64,000 bases of DNA from Rhizobium terricola (GTDB taxonomy: Bacteria; Pseudomonadota; Alphaproteobacteria; Rhizobiales; Rhizobiaceae). Below, piece by piece: positions 9,134-18,225 of this stretch (position 1 is its first letter; each line of letters starts with the position of its first letter). The stretch spans positions 62,001-126,000 of the forward strand of contig NZ_JABBGK010000004.1 of the NCBI RefSeq assembly GCF_012927355.1, read 5' to 3'. Position numbers and translations under genes: made by a program. The notes under the pieces are model-generated. The model was not told the DNA's origin. It worked only from the letters and a program-made list of their open reading frames with translations, and searched no databases.

Positions 9134-11220
9134 GGGCTGTTGGCAAAATCGGCATCGGAGCACTGGCCGCCCTCGCGGTGACGGGGGCTTCCGTTGCCGG
9201 CCTCTTCTGGGCAGAGCGGGCCTTTCCGCCACCGCTTGAGCGCGCAGCGACAGTCTCGACGGAAGTGGTCGACAGGGACGGCAGGCTACTGCGCGCCTTC
9301 GCGACGCCGGAAGGATTATGGCGCCTGAAGACATCGGCATCCGATGTCGATCCGGCCTTCCTGAAGATGCTCGTCGCCTATGAGGACCGGCGCTTCGAGG
9401 AGCACCGGGGCGTCGATCTTCTCGCTCTCGGCCGCGCCGCCCTCCAGCTCGCGGCCAATGGACGGATCGTGTCCGGCGGCTCGACCATCAGCATGCAGGT
9501 CGCCCGCCTGATCGAGCCCAGGCGGGAGCGCTCGCTGGCCGCGAAACTGATCCAGATCGCCCGCGCCATCCAGATCGAACGCCGCCTTAGCAAGGCGGAA
9601 ATCCTCGACCTCTATCTGACACTCGCGCCCTATGGCGGCAATCTCGAAGGTGTCAGGGCGGCGAGCCTCGCCTATTTCGGCAAGGAGCCGCGACGGCTTT
9701 CCGTTGCCGAGGCCGCACTTCTGGTGGCTTTGCCGCAATTGCCGGAGCGACGCAGACCAGACCGCAATCCCGCGGTCGCCGATGCCGCCCGCCATCGTGT
9801 CCTTGAGCGCATGCAGGCTGCCGGGATTGTCGATCCCGGCGAAATCGCTCAAGCGGAGACAAGTGCCGTGCCCAAGGCTCGCCAGCGCCTTCCGGCCCTT
9901 GCCGCCCATCTGGCGGAGGCCGCGCGCAAGGCGACGCCCGGTGCGAACCGCCATCAGACCACGCTGCAGGCCGACATCCAGCAGCGGCTGGAAACCGTCG
10001 CATTCGAGGCCGCGGCAAAGCTCGACCCGAAAGTCTCCCTCGCCATGATGATGGCGGATTCCACGACGGGCGAAATCGTCGCGGAGATCGGTGCCGCGGA
10101 CTATTTCGATGCCGCGCGCTGGGGCTGGATCGACATGACCCGGCAGAGCCGCTCACCGGGCTCGACACTGAAACCCTTCATCTATGGCCTCGCCTTCGAA
10201 GAAGGTTTGGTGGCCCAGGAGACGATCGTCGAAGACCGGCCGGCGGACTTCTTCGGCTATCGCCCGAAGAATTTCGACATGAGCTACCAGGGCGACGTGT
10301 CGATCCGGCAGGCCCTGCAGCTCTCGCTCAACGTTCCTGCCGTTCGTTTGCTGGATTCCCTCGGTCCGGCGAGACTGATGACCCGCCTGCGCCGGGCGGA
10401 GGTGAAGCCCCGCCTGCCGACCGCCGAGGCTCCCGGCCTCGCCATCGCGCTCGGCGGTGTCGGCACGTCGCTGAAGGACCTCGTCCAGCTCTATGCCGGC
10501 CTCGCCAACCGCGAAAACACGGTCCGCCTCGGGGACGGCGTCCGCGAGGCGCCCACCGTGCTGGACGGCCCGCCGCTCTTCGAACCGGTGGCCGCCTGGA
10601 ACGTCGCGGACATCCTTTCCGGTGTCCTGCGGCCGCTCGGCAGCCAGCAGTCCGGCATCGCCTACAAGACCGGCACCAGCTACGGCTACCGGGATGCCTG
10701 GTCGGTCGGCTTCGACGGCCGATACGTGATCGGCGTGTGGATCGGCCGACCCGACAATGCCGCCATTCCCGGCATATCCGGCTACGCGACCGCGGCACCA
10801 ATCCTGTTCGAGGCCTTTGCCAAGTCAGGCCTTGCAGGCAACGCCCTGCCGCCGTCGCCGCACGGCGCAGCCCGCATTGCCCTCGCCGAACTGCCGGTGA
10901 GCCAGCGCCGGTTTTCCATGCAACCGAATGGTCTTTTGGCAACCGGCGCCCGGGAAAAGCCGCCGCAGATCGTCTATCCACCGGAGGGTGCCCAGGTGGA
11001 GCTTGGAACGGCGCCAGACGGCACACCCCTGCCCCTGATCCTCAAGATCCAGTCCGGCCGTGCGCCCTTCCGCTGGCTTGCCGACGGCAAACCGATCGCC
11101 GATCCGACGCGACGCCGGACCAGCGACTGGCTGCCTAACGGGTCCGGCTACTCCACTCTGACCGTCATCGACGCCGTCGGCCGCGCCGCCAGCGTCGGGA
11201 TTTTTGTCCGCACTCCCTGA
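9130..11220 (+). CDS. pbpC: Penicillin-binding protein 1C
   Basis: 696 residues. An N-terminal membrane anchor (residues 8-28) is followed by a glycosyltransferase family 51 domain (YEDRRFEEHRGVD, SGGSTISMQVARL), a transpeptidase domain with SPGSTLKPFIY (SxxK serine) and KTGTSYGYRDAW (KTG box), and the C-terminal PBP-C beta domain. It polymerises and possibly crosslinks peptidoglycan. Its start overlaps the stop of the alpha-2-macroglobulin gene, the classic arrangement in Gram-negative bacteria. Confidence 0.95.
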   Translation: MRAVGKIGIGALAALAVTGASVAGLFWAERAFPPPLERAATVSTEVVDRDGRLLRAFATPEGLWRLKTSASDVDPAFLKMLVAYEDRRFEEHRGVDLLALGRAALQLAANGRIVSGGSTISMQVARLIEPRRERSLAAKLIQIARAIQIERRLSKAEILDLYLTLAPYGGNLEGVRAASLAYFGKEPRRLSVAEAALLVALPQLPERRRPDRNPAVADAARHRVLERMQAAGIVDPGEIAQAETSAVPKARQRLPALAAHLAEAARKATPGANRHQTTLQADIQQRLETVAFEAAAKLDPKVSLAMMMADSTTGEIVAEIGAADYFDAARWGWIDMTRQSRSPGSTLKPFIYGLAFEEGLVAQETIVEDRPADFFGYRPKNFDMSYQGDVSIRQALQLSLNVPAVRLLDSLGPARLMTRLRRAEVKPRLPTAEAPGLAIALGGVGTSLKDLVQLYAGLANRENTVRLGDGVREAPTVLDGPPLFEPVAAWNVADILSGVLRPLGSQQSGIAYKTGTSYGYRDAWSVGFDGRYVIGVWIGRPDNAAIPGISGYATAAPILFEAFAKSGLAGNALPPSPHGAARIALAELPVSQRRFSMQPNGLLATGAREKPPQIVYPPEGAQVELGTAPDGTPLPLILKIQSGRAPFRWLADGKPIADPTRRRTSDWLPNGSGYSTLTVIDAVGRAASVGIFVRTP

Positions 11221-11287
11221 TCCGATTTCACGCTTCGCCCGTAGGCGCTTGTATGGAAAGCGTCGCCAACCGAGGTGGAGAGCATCG

Positions 11288-11695
11288 ATGACAAAACTGA
11301 CGAGGACGAAAATACTTGCAGCGATCGTCATGGGACTGACCGGCCCGCAGACCCTTCATGCCAATCAGCAGCAATACAGCGCCAGTGAGATCGAGAACAC
11401 GATCATCGGCCGTCGCATCTATCTCGCAGTGCCGTTCGGCGGAGAGTTCCCGCTCAACTACCGACGCGACGGGCGGGTCGACGGCACCGGCGAAGCGCTT
11501 GGCCTGGGACGTTTCGCCAAGCCTTCCGACACCGGAAAATGGTGGATCGACGGAAACCGGCTCTGCCAGAAGTTCACCAGTTGGTACAAGGGGGAGCCGA
11601 TGTGCTTCGTGCTCGAGCGCGTCGGAGCGAACACGCTCAAGTGGACCCGAAACAACGGCCAGACCGGCACGGCGAGGATCGGCAAGAGCCTCTGA
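11288..11695 (+). CDS. Small exported protein of unknown function (DUF995-like)
   Basis: 135 residues starting at ATG 11288 behind a GGTGGAGAGCATCG ribosome-binding region. The N-terminus looks like a signal peptide (ILAAIVMGLTGPQTLHA). The body has the pattern GRRIYLAVPFGGEFPLNYR ... GKWWIDGNRLCQKF ... TSWYKGEPMCFVLE, with two Cys and many Trp and Gly residues, which recalls the DUF995 family of rhizobial secreted proteins. I assign this from memory with moderate trust. It lies 67 bp after pbpC on the same strand; no function is known. Confidence 0.62.
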   Translation: MTKLTRTKILAAIVMGLTGPQTLHANQQQYSASEIENTIIGRRIYLAVPFGGEFPLNYRRDGRVDGTGEALGLGRFAKPSDTGKWWIDGNRLCQKFTSWYKGEPMCFVLERVGANTLKWTRNNGQTGTARIGKSL

Positions 11696-11779
11696 GCGGT
11701 TCGTATCTCATGATGGTCGCTTGATCGTCGGACCGGCGCTCCGCTACACCTTGGCGGCAGTGACAACCGGAGACATGCG

Positions 11780-12199
11780 ATGCACCAGCCGAAAACCCGC
11801 CCGACCGGTGCGAGCGCCAGCCTCGGCCGCACCGGCTTCCCGCACGTGGTCACTCCGACCGGCGGAACGCTCGACATCGTGACCGGCGCATCCCAACCCG
11901 GCTTCAATCCCCTTGACCTGCTCTACGCATCTCTCGCCGCCTGCATGGCGATGAGCGCACGCATCGCCGCAAGCCGGATGGGCGTTCTGGAGCACATCCG
12001 GGACATCCGCGCCGACGTCACCGGAGCGAAGGCAAGCGAAGGCCCTTCGCGCATAGCGAACTTCCAGGTCGTCTTCATCATCGATGCCGATCTTGATGCC
12101 GAGACGAAGCAGGCGATCGCCCATGCCGCCGAGGAAATCTGCACAATCAGCAACACTCTGAACGGAAATCCGCCAATTCTCCTGCAACTCACGAATTAG
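11780..12199 (+). CDS. OsmC/Ohr-family protein
   Basis: 139 residues. The pattern GASQPGFNPLDLLYASLAACMAM holds the conserved Cys of OsmC-type peroxidases (SLAACMA), and the C-terminal part EICTISNTLN supplies the second conserved Cys. These proteins reduce organic hydroperoxides using two cysteines. The member here belongs to the OsmC-like rather than the Ohr branch, judged only on sequence feel. It is monocistronic. Confidence 0.85.
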   Translation: MHQPKTRPTGASASLGRTGFPHVVTPTGGTLDIVTGASQPGFNPLDLLYASLAACMAMSARIAASRMGVLEHIRDIRADVTGAKASEGPSRIANFQVVFIIDADLDAETKQAIAHAAEEICTISNTLNGNPPILLQLTN

Positions 12200-12547
12200 G
12201 CATGCAATGCGGCTGCGCGGGGCTGGAAAACACAGCCGCCAACACTAGATGCGCGTTACGCGGGGGCGGATGAAGCCAAGGTCTTGACGCAAGGCCGGTC
12301 TTTGGTGAAAACAAATGTGCTCCGTGGCTGCGGCACTTTTTTGTCGCGGCGGATGAACTTAGGTGCCGGGCCCCTCTGGCGAGAGTTTACGGCGCTCTCG
12401 TGATGTCGGTACCGCCAGCAAGATGAGCCGGCGGATTCAGAAAATGCAAAAATTGAACACGCTCCTACCCCGTGCGTTGTGGGCGACGCGCGGCGTATCC
12501 TCACATCTTTCCTCTAACGCATCACTCGTTTTGAAGGAGGTGCGCCG
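12200..12547 (+). other. 348-bp gene-free region, structured leader of the TerC-like gene
   Basis: No coding frame of interest. The region contains nested inverted repeats: CTGGC (12376-12380) can pair with GCCAG (12414-12418), enclosing GAGAG/CTCTC (12381-12385 with 12395-12399). A consensus Shine-Dalgarno GAAGGAGGTGC lies just before the ATG. The length and structure suggest a long 5' leader that could be a cis-regulatory RNA. I could not match it to the manganese yybP-ykoY motif known from other TerC-family genes. Confidence 0.4.
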
Positions 12548-13645
12548 ATGAAAGCGTCCACCTCCTCAACCAGCACCCTCGGTTACTTCAAATGGGCCTT
12601 CATCGTCACGATCGTCGGCCTTTTGCTCGGCGCCTGGCTCGGTTGGCAGACCACCGGCACGCTTGGCGGCATGGCGACCGTCTTCTTCATCTGCGCCGTG
12701 CTCGCAGTTCTTGAAATCTCGCTGTCCTTCGACAACGCCATCGTCAACGCCAACAAGCTGAAGGACATGACACCGGTCTGGCAGCATCGCTTCCTGACCT
12801 GGGGCATCGTCATCGCCGTCTTCGGCATGCGTATCGTCTTCCCGCTCCTGATCGTCGTGATCGCCGCCGGCATCGGCCCGATCGAGGCCATGTTCCTTGC
12901 CGCACGCGAACCCGCGGAATATGCCCGGATCATGAATGACGCGCACCTGCCGATCGCAGCATTCGGCGGCACCTTCCTGATGATGGTCGGCCTCACCTAC
13001 TTCTTCGATCACGAGAAGGACGTGCACTGGATCAGCGTCATCGAAAAGCACATGGCGCGCTCCGCCTCGATCAAGGGCATCGAGATCGCCTTCGTGCTGC
13101 TGCTGATCCTTCTTTTCGCGGAACTGCTGGAAGGCCCGGAGGCTACCACCTTCGTCTACTCGGCGATCTACGGTCTCCTGACCTTCCTCGCCGTTGAAGT
13201 GCTGGGCGGCCTGCTCGACCAGTCGCAGAAGACGATGTCCGAAGCGGCCAAGGGAGGCCTCGGCGCCTTCATCTACCTCGAAGTGCTCGATGCGAGCTTC
13301 TCCTTCGACGGCGTCATCGGCGCATTCGCACTGAGCCAGAACCTGTTCGTCATCGCGATCGGCCTCGGCATCGGCGCCATGTATGTCCGCTCGATGACCA
13401 TTATGCTGGTCGAAAAGGGCACGCTCGCCGAATATCGCTACCTCGAGCATGGCGCCTTCTACGCGATCCTGATCCTCTCGGTGATCATGTACTGCCAGAC
13501 GCTCGTGCATATCCCGGAAGTGATCACCGGTCTCGGTGGCGCAGGTCTGATCGGCATCTCGCTATGGTCCTCCATCCGCTACAATCGCCGGGAGCGCGCC
13601 GAAGAACTGCGCCGCGACCGGGAAACGGTGGCGGAAAGCATCTAG
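12548..13645 (+). CDS. TerC-like integral membrane protein (DUF475)
   Basis: 365 residues with about 9 transmembrane helices. Two TerC-type intramembrane motifs are present: EISLSFDNAIVNANKL (about residue 56) and DASFSFDGVIGAFAL (about 252), the paired Asp/Asn motifs thought to coordinate metal in the LysE/TerC superfamily. A strong ribosome-binding site precedes the ATG and a hairpin terminator follows. Family members are linked to manganese export or metal homeostasis; that role is inferred here. Confidence 0.88.
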   Translation: MKASTSSTSTLGYFKWAFIVTIVGLLLGAWLGWQTTGTLGGMATVFFICAVLAVLEISLSFDNAIVNANKLKDMTPVWQHRFLTWGIVIAVFGMRIVFPLLIVVIAAGIGPIEAMFLAAREPAEYARIMNDAHLPIAAFGGTFLMMVGLTYFFDHEKDVHWISVIEKHMARSASIKGIEIAFVLLLILLFAELLEGPEATTFVYSAIYGLLTFLAVEVLGGLLDQSQKTMSEAAKGGLGAFIYLEVLDASFSFDGVIGAFALSQNLFVIAIGLGIGAMYVRSMTIMLVEKGTLAEYRYLEHGAFYAILILSVIMYCQTLVHIPEVITGLGGAGLIGISLWSSIRYNRRERAEELRRDRETVAESI

Positions 13646-13667
13646 CCTCGAACGCCTGACCAACAAG

Positions 13668-13694
13668 GAGCCGGCGGGCATGATCCGCCGGCTC
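13668..13694 (+). terminator. Rho-independent terminator after the TerC-like gene
   Basis: GAGCCGGCGG (13668-13677), a 7-nt loop, then CCGCCGGCTC (13685-13694), followed by TTTTCTT. A perfect 10-bp stem with a T tract. Confidence 0.9.
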
Positions 13695-13721
13695 TTTTCT
13701 TCCGGAAATAAGAACGGCCAT

Positions 13722-13895
13722 TCACTCAGGCCCGGCATCGGCCTTTGTCGCGCCGGGTTCCGGCAACGATCCGGTTCCCGGTGTCTTCATCGGATCCGTG
13801 AGTTCCTTTCTGGCGTGCGGACCAGCGGCCGGCATATCCTTTTCTCGCCGTTCGCGTTCCAGCTTCGTCCTGTCGATCTTCGATGCGGCTGTCAT
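13722..13895 (-). CDS. Small hydrophilic protein, 57 aa, unknown function
   Basis: A short minus-strand frame in a gap otherwise without genes. The start is the second of two tandem ATGs (13895), set 6 bp after a clear AAGGAG. The product is charged at the N-terminus (SKIDRTKLERERREKDMP) and ends with HARKELTDPMKTPGTGSLPE, a low-complexity Pro/Gly tail of a style seen in small rhizobial proteins of unknown role. It has no signal peptide or membrane segment. The strong ribosome-binding site is the main argument that it is real. Confidence 0.6.
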   Translation of the reverse strand: MTAASKIDRTKLERERREKDMPAAGPHARKELTDPMKTPGTGSLPEPGATKADAGPE

Positions 13896-13953
13896 CATCG
13901 TCTCCTTGGCTGCTCACCAAGGAAATGATGTCATGCCTCGACAGGTTCCACGA

Positions 13954-14430
13954 TCACACAGAGAGAGCCAGCAGCGGCCCGAGAGCAAGCCGGGTCTTTT
14001 CGTCGAGAGGCACCGGCCGCCTTGTTTCCCGGTCGACCTGCACATGGATGAAATGCCCTTCCGCTGCAGCAGTTTTCTCCTCGTTGCGGAACAGACCGAC
14101 CTCGTAGCGGATCGATGAGGTGCCGAGCTTCGCCACCCGGATGCCGGCATGCACGATGTCGGGAAAAGCCATCTCGGCGAAATAGCGACAACCGGTCTCC
14201 ACGACCAGGAAGACATGGCTTCCCTTGTGCGGATCGAGCAGTCCCTTGTCGATCAGGACGCCGTTCACGGCAGTGTCGAACAATTCGTAATGCACGACGT
14301 TGTTCATGTGACCGTAGAGGTCATTGTCGGCCCAGCGTGTGGTCAGGATCCGGTAGAGCGGATAGGTGTCCCGGTCCGCTGGTGAGGATCTTGCCATCGA
14401 CTTTTCGGGTCCCGAATTGCGGCTCTGCAC
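13954..14430 (-). CDS. Acyl-CoA thioesterase of the 4HBT hot-dog family
   Basis: About 158 residues. I prefer the GTG at 14430, 5 bp after AGAGGAGA; ATG 14397 is the alternative. The hot-dog pattern is clear: TRWADNDLYGHMNNVVHYELFDTAVN holds the catalytic Asp region and the HMNN motif of 4-hydroxybenzoyl-CoA-type thioesterases. It would hydrolyse acyl-CoA in the cytoplasm. It stands alone and is convergent with the TerC-like gene. Confidence 0.82.
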   Translation of the reverse strand: MQSRNSGPEKSMARSSPADRDTYPLYRILTTRWADNDLYGHMNNVVHYELFDTAVNGVLIDKGLLDPHKGSHVFLVVETGCRYFAEMAFPDIVHAGIRVAKLGTSSIRYEVGLFRNEEKTAAAEGHFIHVQVDRETRRPVPLDEKTRLALGPLLALSV

Positions 14431-14550
14431 GCGTGTCTCCTCTGCCTTTTGGCGGACACCGTAGTGCACGCGGGAGCGTCTGGCCACAGCGGTCGGTTCA
14501 TGATGACCTTGTTACGCCGCATACAGAACCTACATCGAAACCGGTGAAGC

Positions 14551-15213
14551 GTGAGCTCCTCGCAGTGCCGAACATCGAAGGACAAGACCGTGACCGAAGG
14601 CCGATCTCCGAAGCTGCCCGGAACAGCATCCCAGCAACTGGCAGCGCTTGCCGAGGCAGCAGCGGCATCCGGAACCATCTCGCTCGGGCAGCTGCTGACG
14701 GCCATGGGACGTACCAGCATCGCCTTCGCCATCCTCATTCTCTCTCTCCCGGCCCTCACACCGATACCCGGCCCCTTCGGCATGGTCTTCGGCAGCTGCC
14801 TGGCAATCGTTTCGCTGCAGATCATCGTCGGAAATGAGTCGATCTGGTTGCCGAAATTCCTGGCCCGCCGCACGCTGTCTGCAACGACCGTAAATCTCAT
14901 CGTCCGACACACCGCACCGGTGATCCAGCGTGTGGAGGCCCTGTTGCGCCGAGGTCGGCTGCGTCCCTTGACGGGCAGGACCGCCCAATCGCTGATCGGC
15001 ATTCCGGTCTTCCTGCTGGCGGTGGCCATCGCCCTGCCGATCCCCTTCGGCAACATCCTGCCGGTTGCTGCACTCATCGTCATAGCCATGGGACTGATGG
15101 AACGCGACGGATTGGCCACGTTGGCCGGCATCGTTCTCGCGGCGGTCGCGCTCGGCACGTCGGGCGGCCTCGTCTACGGAACCGCCTCGGCGCTCGGTTG
15201 GGCAATCGGCTGA
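14551..15213 (+). CDS. exoD: ExoD-family exopolysaccharide synthesis protein
   Basis: Up to 220 residues, with GTG 14551 or GTG 14590 as start; no ATG lies nearby. The pattern SLGQLLTAMGRTSIAFAILILSLPALTPIPGPFGMVFG is the ExoD signature, followed by three or four further membrane segments (PVFLLAVAIALPIPFGNILP). ExoD of Rhizobium affects exopolysaccharide and alkaline tolerance, though the biochemical role is unknown. It converges on cbbR. Confidence 0.78.
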   Translation: MSSSQCRTSKDKTVTEGRSPKLPGTASQQLAALAEAAAASGTISLGQLLTAMGRTSIAFAILILSLPALTPIPGPFGMVFGSCLAIVSLQIIVGNESIWLPKFLARRTLSATTVNLIVRHTAPVIQRVEALLRRGRLRPLTGRTAQSLIGIPVFLLAVAIALPIPFGNILPVAALIVIAMGLMERDGLATLAGIVLAAVALGTSGGLVYGTASALGWAIG

Positions 15214-15239
15214 TCACCCCTTGAACGCTGGATCTTCTG

Positions 15240-16181
15240 TCACCCGAAGGCATTGGCCGGATAGGGTTTCGTCACCACCGGCAGGTGCCGCGCGCCTTCG
15301 GCCAGCAGGAACTTCTCGAACGCCTGCATGGCAGGATTGGTGGCGCGATCCGCTCGCGACACGCTGAACCACTGCCGCCGGATCGGCGTATCCACCACGT
15401 CGAGGATCACGAGGCGCCCGAGCTTGATCTCCTGCTCGATGGTGTGAGCGGACAGGAAGGCGATGCCGAGACCGGCGATGACCGCCTGCTTGATCGTCTC
15501 GTTCGACCCCATTTCCGTGCCGAGTTCCTCCAGCCGCCGGGGCACTTCACTGAGGAATATCTCCAGCGAGATGCGCGTGCCCGATCCCCGCTCCCGAACG
15601 AGAAACTGCTCCTCCGCGACACGCTCGCGAGAAATGTCGAGCACGCCCGCAAGCGGATGATCGGCAGGCGCGATGAAGACCAGCGGGTGATCGCCGAAAA
15701 CCTGCGAACGTACGTCGAAGTCGCGCGGCGGCCGCCCCATCAAGGCTATGTCGATCTCGTGATCGCGAAGCTTCTGGATGATCTCGGCACGATTACCGAC
15801 GAAGAGTTTGATCTCGACCAGAGGCACCTGCCGGCGGAAGGCGGCAATCAGCTGAGGGGCAAAATACTTGCCCGTCGATACAGCGCCGAGCCTAAGGCGG
15901 CCGGTCCTGAGCCCCTTCATCGCACTGATCGCGTCCTCGAGCGTCGCGAGATTATCCTCGATCGACCGGGCGGCTTCGAGAAAGGCCAGGCCAAAACCGG
16001 TCGGCACCATGCCTTCCCGCGTTCGGTCGAAGAGCGGCACCCCGGCATCCTGCTCCAGTTGCTGGATCTGGAGCGTCAGCGCCGGCCCGGTCAGCCCCAA
16101 GGCCTCGGCTGCAAGATTGATCTTGCCCAATCGGCACACGGCCTGGACGGTCCGCAACTGGCGAAGAGTGACGTTACGCAT
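15240..16181 (-). CDS. cbbR: LysR-type activator of the Calvin cycle operon
   Basis: 313 residues. Winged helix-turn-helix at residues 1-60 (LRQLRTVQAVCRLGKINLAAEAL, GPALTLQIQQLEQDAGVPLF), then a substrate-binding domain (RLGAVSTGKYFAPQLIAAF). It is divergent from cbbF with 103 bp between starts, the canonical position of CbbR. CbbR senses metabolites such as RuBP, PEP or NADPH, depending on species, and activates the operon. The identity rests on position and family resemblance. Confidence 0.93.
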   Translation of the reverse strand: MRNVTLRQLRTVQAVCRLGKINLAAEALGLTGPALTLQIQQLEQDAGVPLFDRTREGMVPTGFGLAFLEAARSIEDNLATLEDAISAMKGLRTGRLRLGAVSTGKYFAPQLIAAFRRQVPLVEIKLFVGNRAEIIQKLRDHEIDIALMGRPPRDFDVRSQVFGDHPLVFIAPADHPLAGVLDISRERVAEEQFLVRERGSGTRISLEIFLSEVPRRLEELGTEMGSNETIKQAVIAGLGIAFLSAHTIEQEIKLGRLVILDVVDTPIRRQWFSVSRADRATNPAMQAFEKFLLAEGARHLPVVTKPYPANAFG

Positions 16182-16284
16182 ATTAGAAAGTAAGTATTTT
16201 TAATCCAGTCAGTCAACATAATAAATTTTACAAATCTACAGCCAGCGCCAATCCTGCCCTCGACAGTTGTTGGGAGGAGACATC
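16182..16284. promoter_or_regulatory. cbbR-cbbF divergent promoter region with candidate CbbR site
   Basis: An AT-rich island within GC-rich surroundings. ATTA (16182-16185), N15, TAAT (16201-16204) is an ATTA/TAAT-armed LysR-like dyad next to cbbR, and a second AT-rich block (about 16218-16235) lies nearer cbbF. The cbbF ribosome-binding site GGGAGGAGA closes the region. Individual half-sites are tentative. Confidence 0.55.
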
Positions 16285-17334
16285 ATGTCAGGCGCAACTC
16301 TCGAAGCATATCTCGTCTCATGCATGGCAGCGCATGATGACACCGCGCGCGACGTCGCGACGGTTATCCAGCGGCTGGCTGCCGCCGCTCTCGACATCCG
16401 TAAGCTGGTTGCACAGGGTGCGCTTGGCGAAGCCTTCCACGGGCTGCGTGGCGGCGCCAACGCCGACGGCGACCTGCAGAAGGAACTGGACGTCATCTGC
16501 GACGACCTTTTCCTGTCGTCTCTGAGCGGCGCACCGGTCGCCTACTACGCATCGGAGGAACTGGAGCATCCGGTGGCGCTCGACCCGGAGGCACGCGTCG
16601 CGGTCGCGATAGACCCGCTCGACGGCTCGTCCAACATCGATACCAATGTTTCGATCGGAACCGTCTTTTCGATCCTGCCGGTCGTCAACGGACCGGGCGC
16701 CAATGCGATGTCGACGTTCCTCCAGCCGGGAAACACCCAGCTGGCCGCCGGCTTCTTCATCTATGGCCCGCAGACCGCACTGGTCCTGACGGTCGGTCGC
16801 GGCACGGAGATCTTCATCTTCTCGAACCGGATGGGCTGCTTCGTTCAGGGTTACAAGACAGTGGGCATTCCCGAGCGCGCCCACGAATTCGCGATCAACG
16901 CGTCAAACTACCGCCATTGGGAGGAGGCGATCCGGCTCTATGTCGACGACTGCCTTGCCGGCTCGGAAGGGCCGCGCGAGCGCGACTTCAACATGCGCTG
17001 GATCGCGTCCCTTGTGGCCGACACCTATCGGATCCTCGTCCGCGGCGGCATCTTCCTTTATCCGGCAGATACCCGCAAGGGCTATGCCCAGGGCCGTCTC
17101 CGGCTGGTCTACGAGGCCAATCCCATCGCCCTGATCGTCGAGAATGCCGGTGGAGCCGCGACCAACGCCGTCTCCCGCATTCTCGATATCGAACCGGAAA
17201 ACCTGCACCAGCGCGTGCCGCTTGTGTTCGGTTCCCGCCGCGAGGTCGCACGCGTGGCCCGCTACCATGTCGACCCCGCCATGATCGGCGAACGCGCACC
17301 GTTGTTCGGCAAGCGCGGCCTGTTCCGCGCCTGA
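16285..17334 (+). CDS. cbbF: Fructose-1,6-bisphosphatase class 1
   Basis: 349 residues starting at ATG 16285 after GGGAGGAGACATC. The metal and phosphate site DPLDGSSNIDTNVSIGTVFS is intact, as is the C-terminal ENAGGAATNAVSRILDI. It removes the 1-phosphate of fructose-1,6-bisphosphate (and often sedoheptulose-1,7-bisphosphate) in RuBP regeneration. It is the first gene of the operon; cbbP follows after 10 bp. Confidence 0.95.
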   Translation: MSGATLEAYLVSCMAAHDDTARDVATVIQRLAAAALDIRKLVAQGALGEAFHGLRGGANADGDLQKELDVICDDLFLSSLSGAPVAYYASEELEHPVALDPEARVAVAIDPLDGSSNIDTNVSIGTVFSILPVVNGPGANAMSTFLQPGNTQLAAGFFIYGPQTALVLTVGRGTEIFIFSNRMGCFVQGYKTVGIPERAHEFAINASNYRHWEEAIRLYVDDCLAGSEGPRERDFNMRWIASLVADTYRILVRGGIFLYPADTRKGYAQGRLRLVYEANPIALIVENAGGAATNAVSRILDIEPENLHQRVPLVFGSRREVARVARYHVDPAMIGERAPLFGKRGLFRA

Positions 17335-17344
17335 GGAGTAAACG

Positions 17345-18214
17345 ATGTCAGCACGATACCCGATCATTTCGATCACCGGCTCCTCCGGCGCCGGCACCAC
17401 AACGGTCAAGGATACCTTCGAGAAGATCTTCAAGCGGGAGAACATCTCCGCATCCTTCATCGAGGGCGACGCCTTCCACCGCTACGACCGCGAAGCGATG
17501 AAGAAGAAGGTGGCGGAAGAGAAGGCGAAGAGCGTCGATTTCACCCATTTCGCCGCCGAGGCCAACGAACTCGAAATCCTCGAAAACGTCTTTTCCGAAT
17601 ACGGGCGCCGCGGGGTCGGCCGCACCCGCCACTACATTCACGACGAGGGAGAAGCCGCCCGTTACGGCACGGCCCCCGGCACCTTCACGGAATGGGAAGA
17701 GTTCAAGGGCAGCGATCTCCTCTTTTACGAGGGGCTGCACGGCTGCGCGGTGACCGAAGACGTCAACCTCGCCCAGCATTGCGATCTCAAGATCGGCGTC
17801 GTTCCGGTCATCAACCTCGAATGGATCCAGAAGATCCATCGCGACAAGGCGACCCGCGGCTACTCCACCGAGGCCGTGACGGACACCATTCTCCGGCGCA
17901 TGCCCGACTACGTGCACTACATATGCCCGCAGTTCTCGCTGACCGACATCAACTTTCAGCGCGTGCCGATCGTCGATACGTCCAACCCCTTCATCGCCCG
18001 CTGGATTCCGACCCCTGCGGAATCGATCCTGGTGATCCGCTTCGCTAATCCGCGCGGCATCGATTTCCCCTATCTGCTGTCGATGCTGCAGAACAGCTTC
18101 ATGTCGCGCGCCAATTCGATCGTCGTCCCCGGCGACAAGCTCGATCTCGCCATGCAGCTCATTTTCACGCCGCTCATCCACAAACTGCTCGAACGCAAGC
18201 ACCGCATGTCGTGA
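17345..18214 (+). CDS. cbbP: Phosphoribulokinase
   Basis: 289 residues, the length of proteobacterial class I phosphoribulokinases. The N-terminal P-loop variant [14 protein letters not shown] is followed by [13 protein letters not shown] and YEGLHGCAV. It phosphorylates ribulose-5-phosphate to RuBP, the substrate of RubisCO. It overlaps the start region of cbbT; the Shine-Dalgarno for cbbT lies on its stop codon. Confidence 0.96.
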   Translation: MSARYPIISITGSSGAGTTTVKDTFEKIFKRENISASFIEGDAFHRYDREAMKKKVAEEKAKSVDFTHFAAEANELEILENVFSEYGRRGVGRTRHYIHDEGEAARYGTAPGTFTEWEEFKGSDLLFYEGLHGCAVTEDVNLAQHCDLKIGVVPVINLEWIQKIHRDKATRGYSTEAVTDTILRRMPDYVHYICPQFSLTDINFQRVPIVDTSNPFIARWIPTPAESILVIRFANPRGIDFPYLLSMLQNSFMSRANSIVVPGDKLDLAMQLIFTPLIHKLLERKHRMS

Positions 18215-18225
18215 GGAGGACACCG

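Noticed and set aside
4019..9340. Very long open frame on the minus strand opposite the alpha-2-macroglobulin gene
   Set aside because: It has no domain resemblance and follows from GC-rich codon bias; the plus-strand protein has clear domains throughout.
12200..12547. yybP-ykoY manganese riboswitch before the TerC-like gene
   Set aside because: The conserved GGGGAGUAG-type and closing elements are not visible; kept only as an unassigned structured leader.
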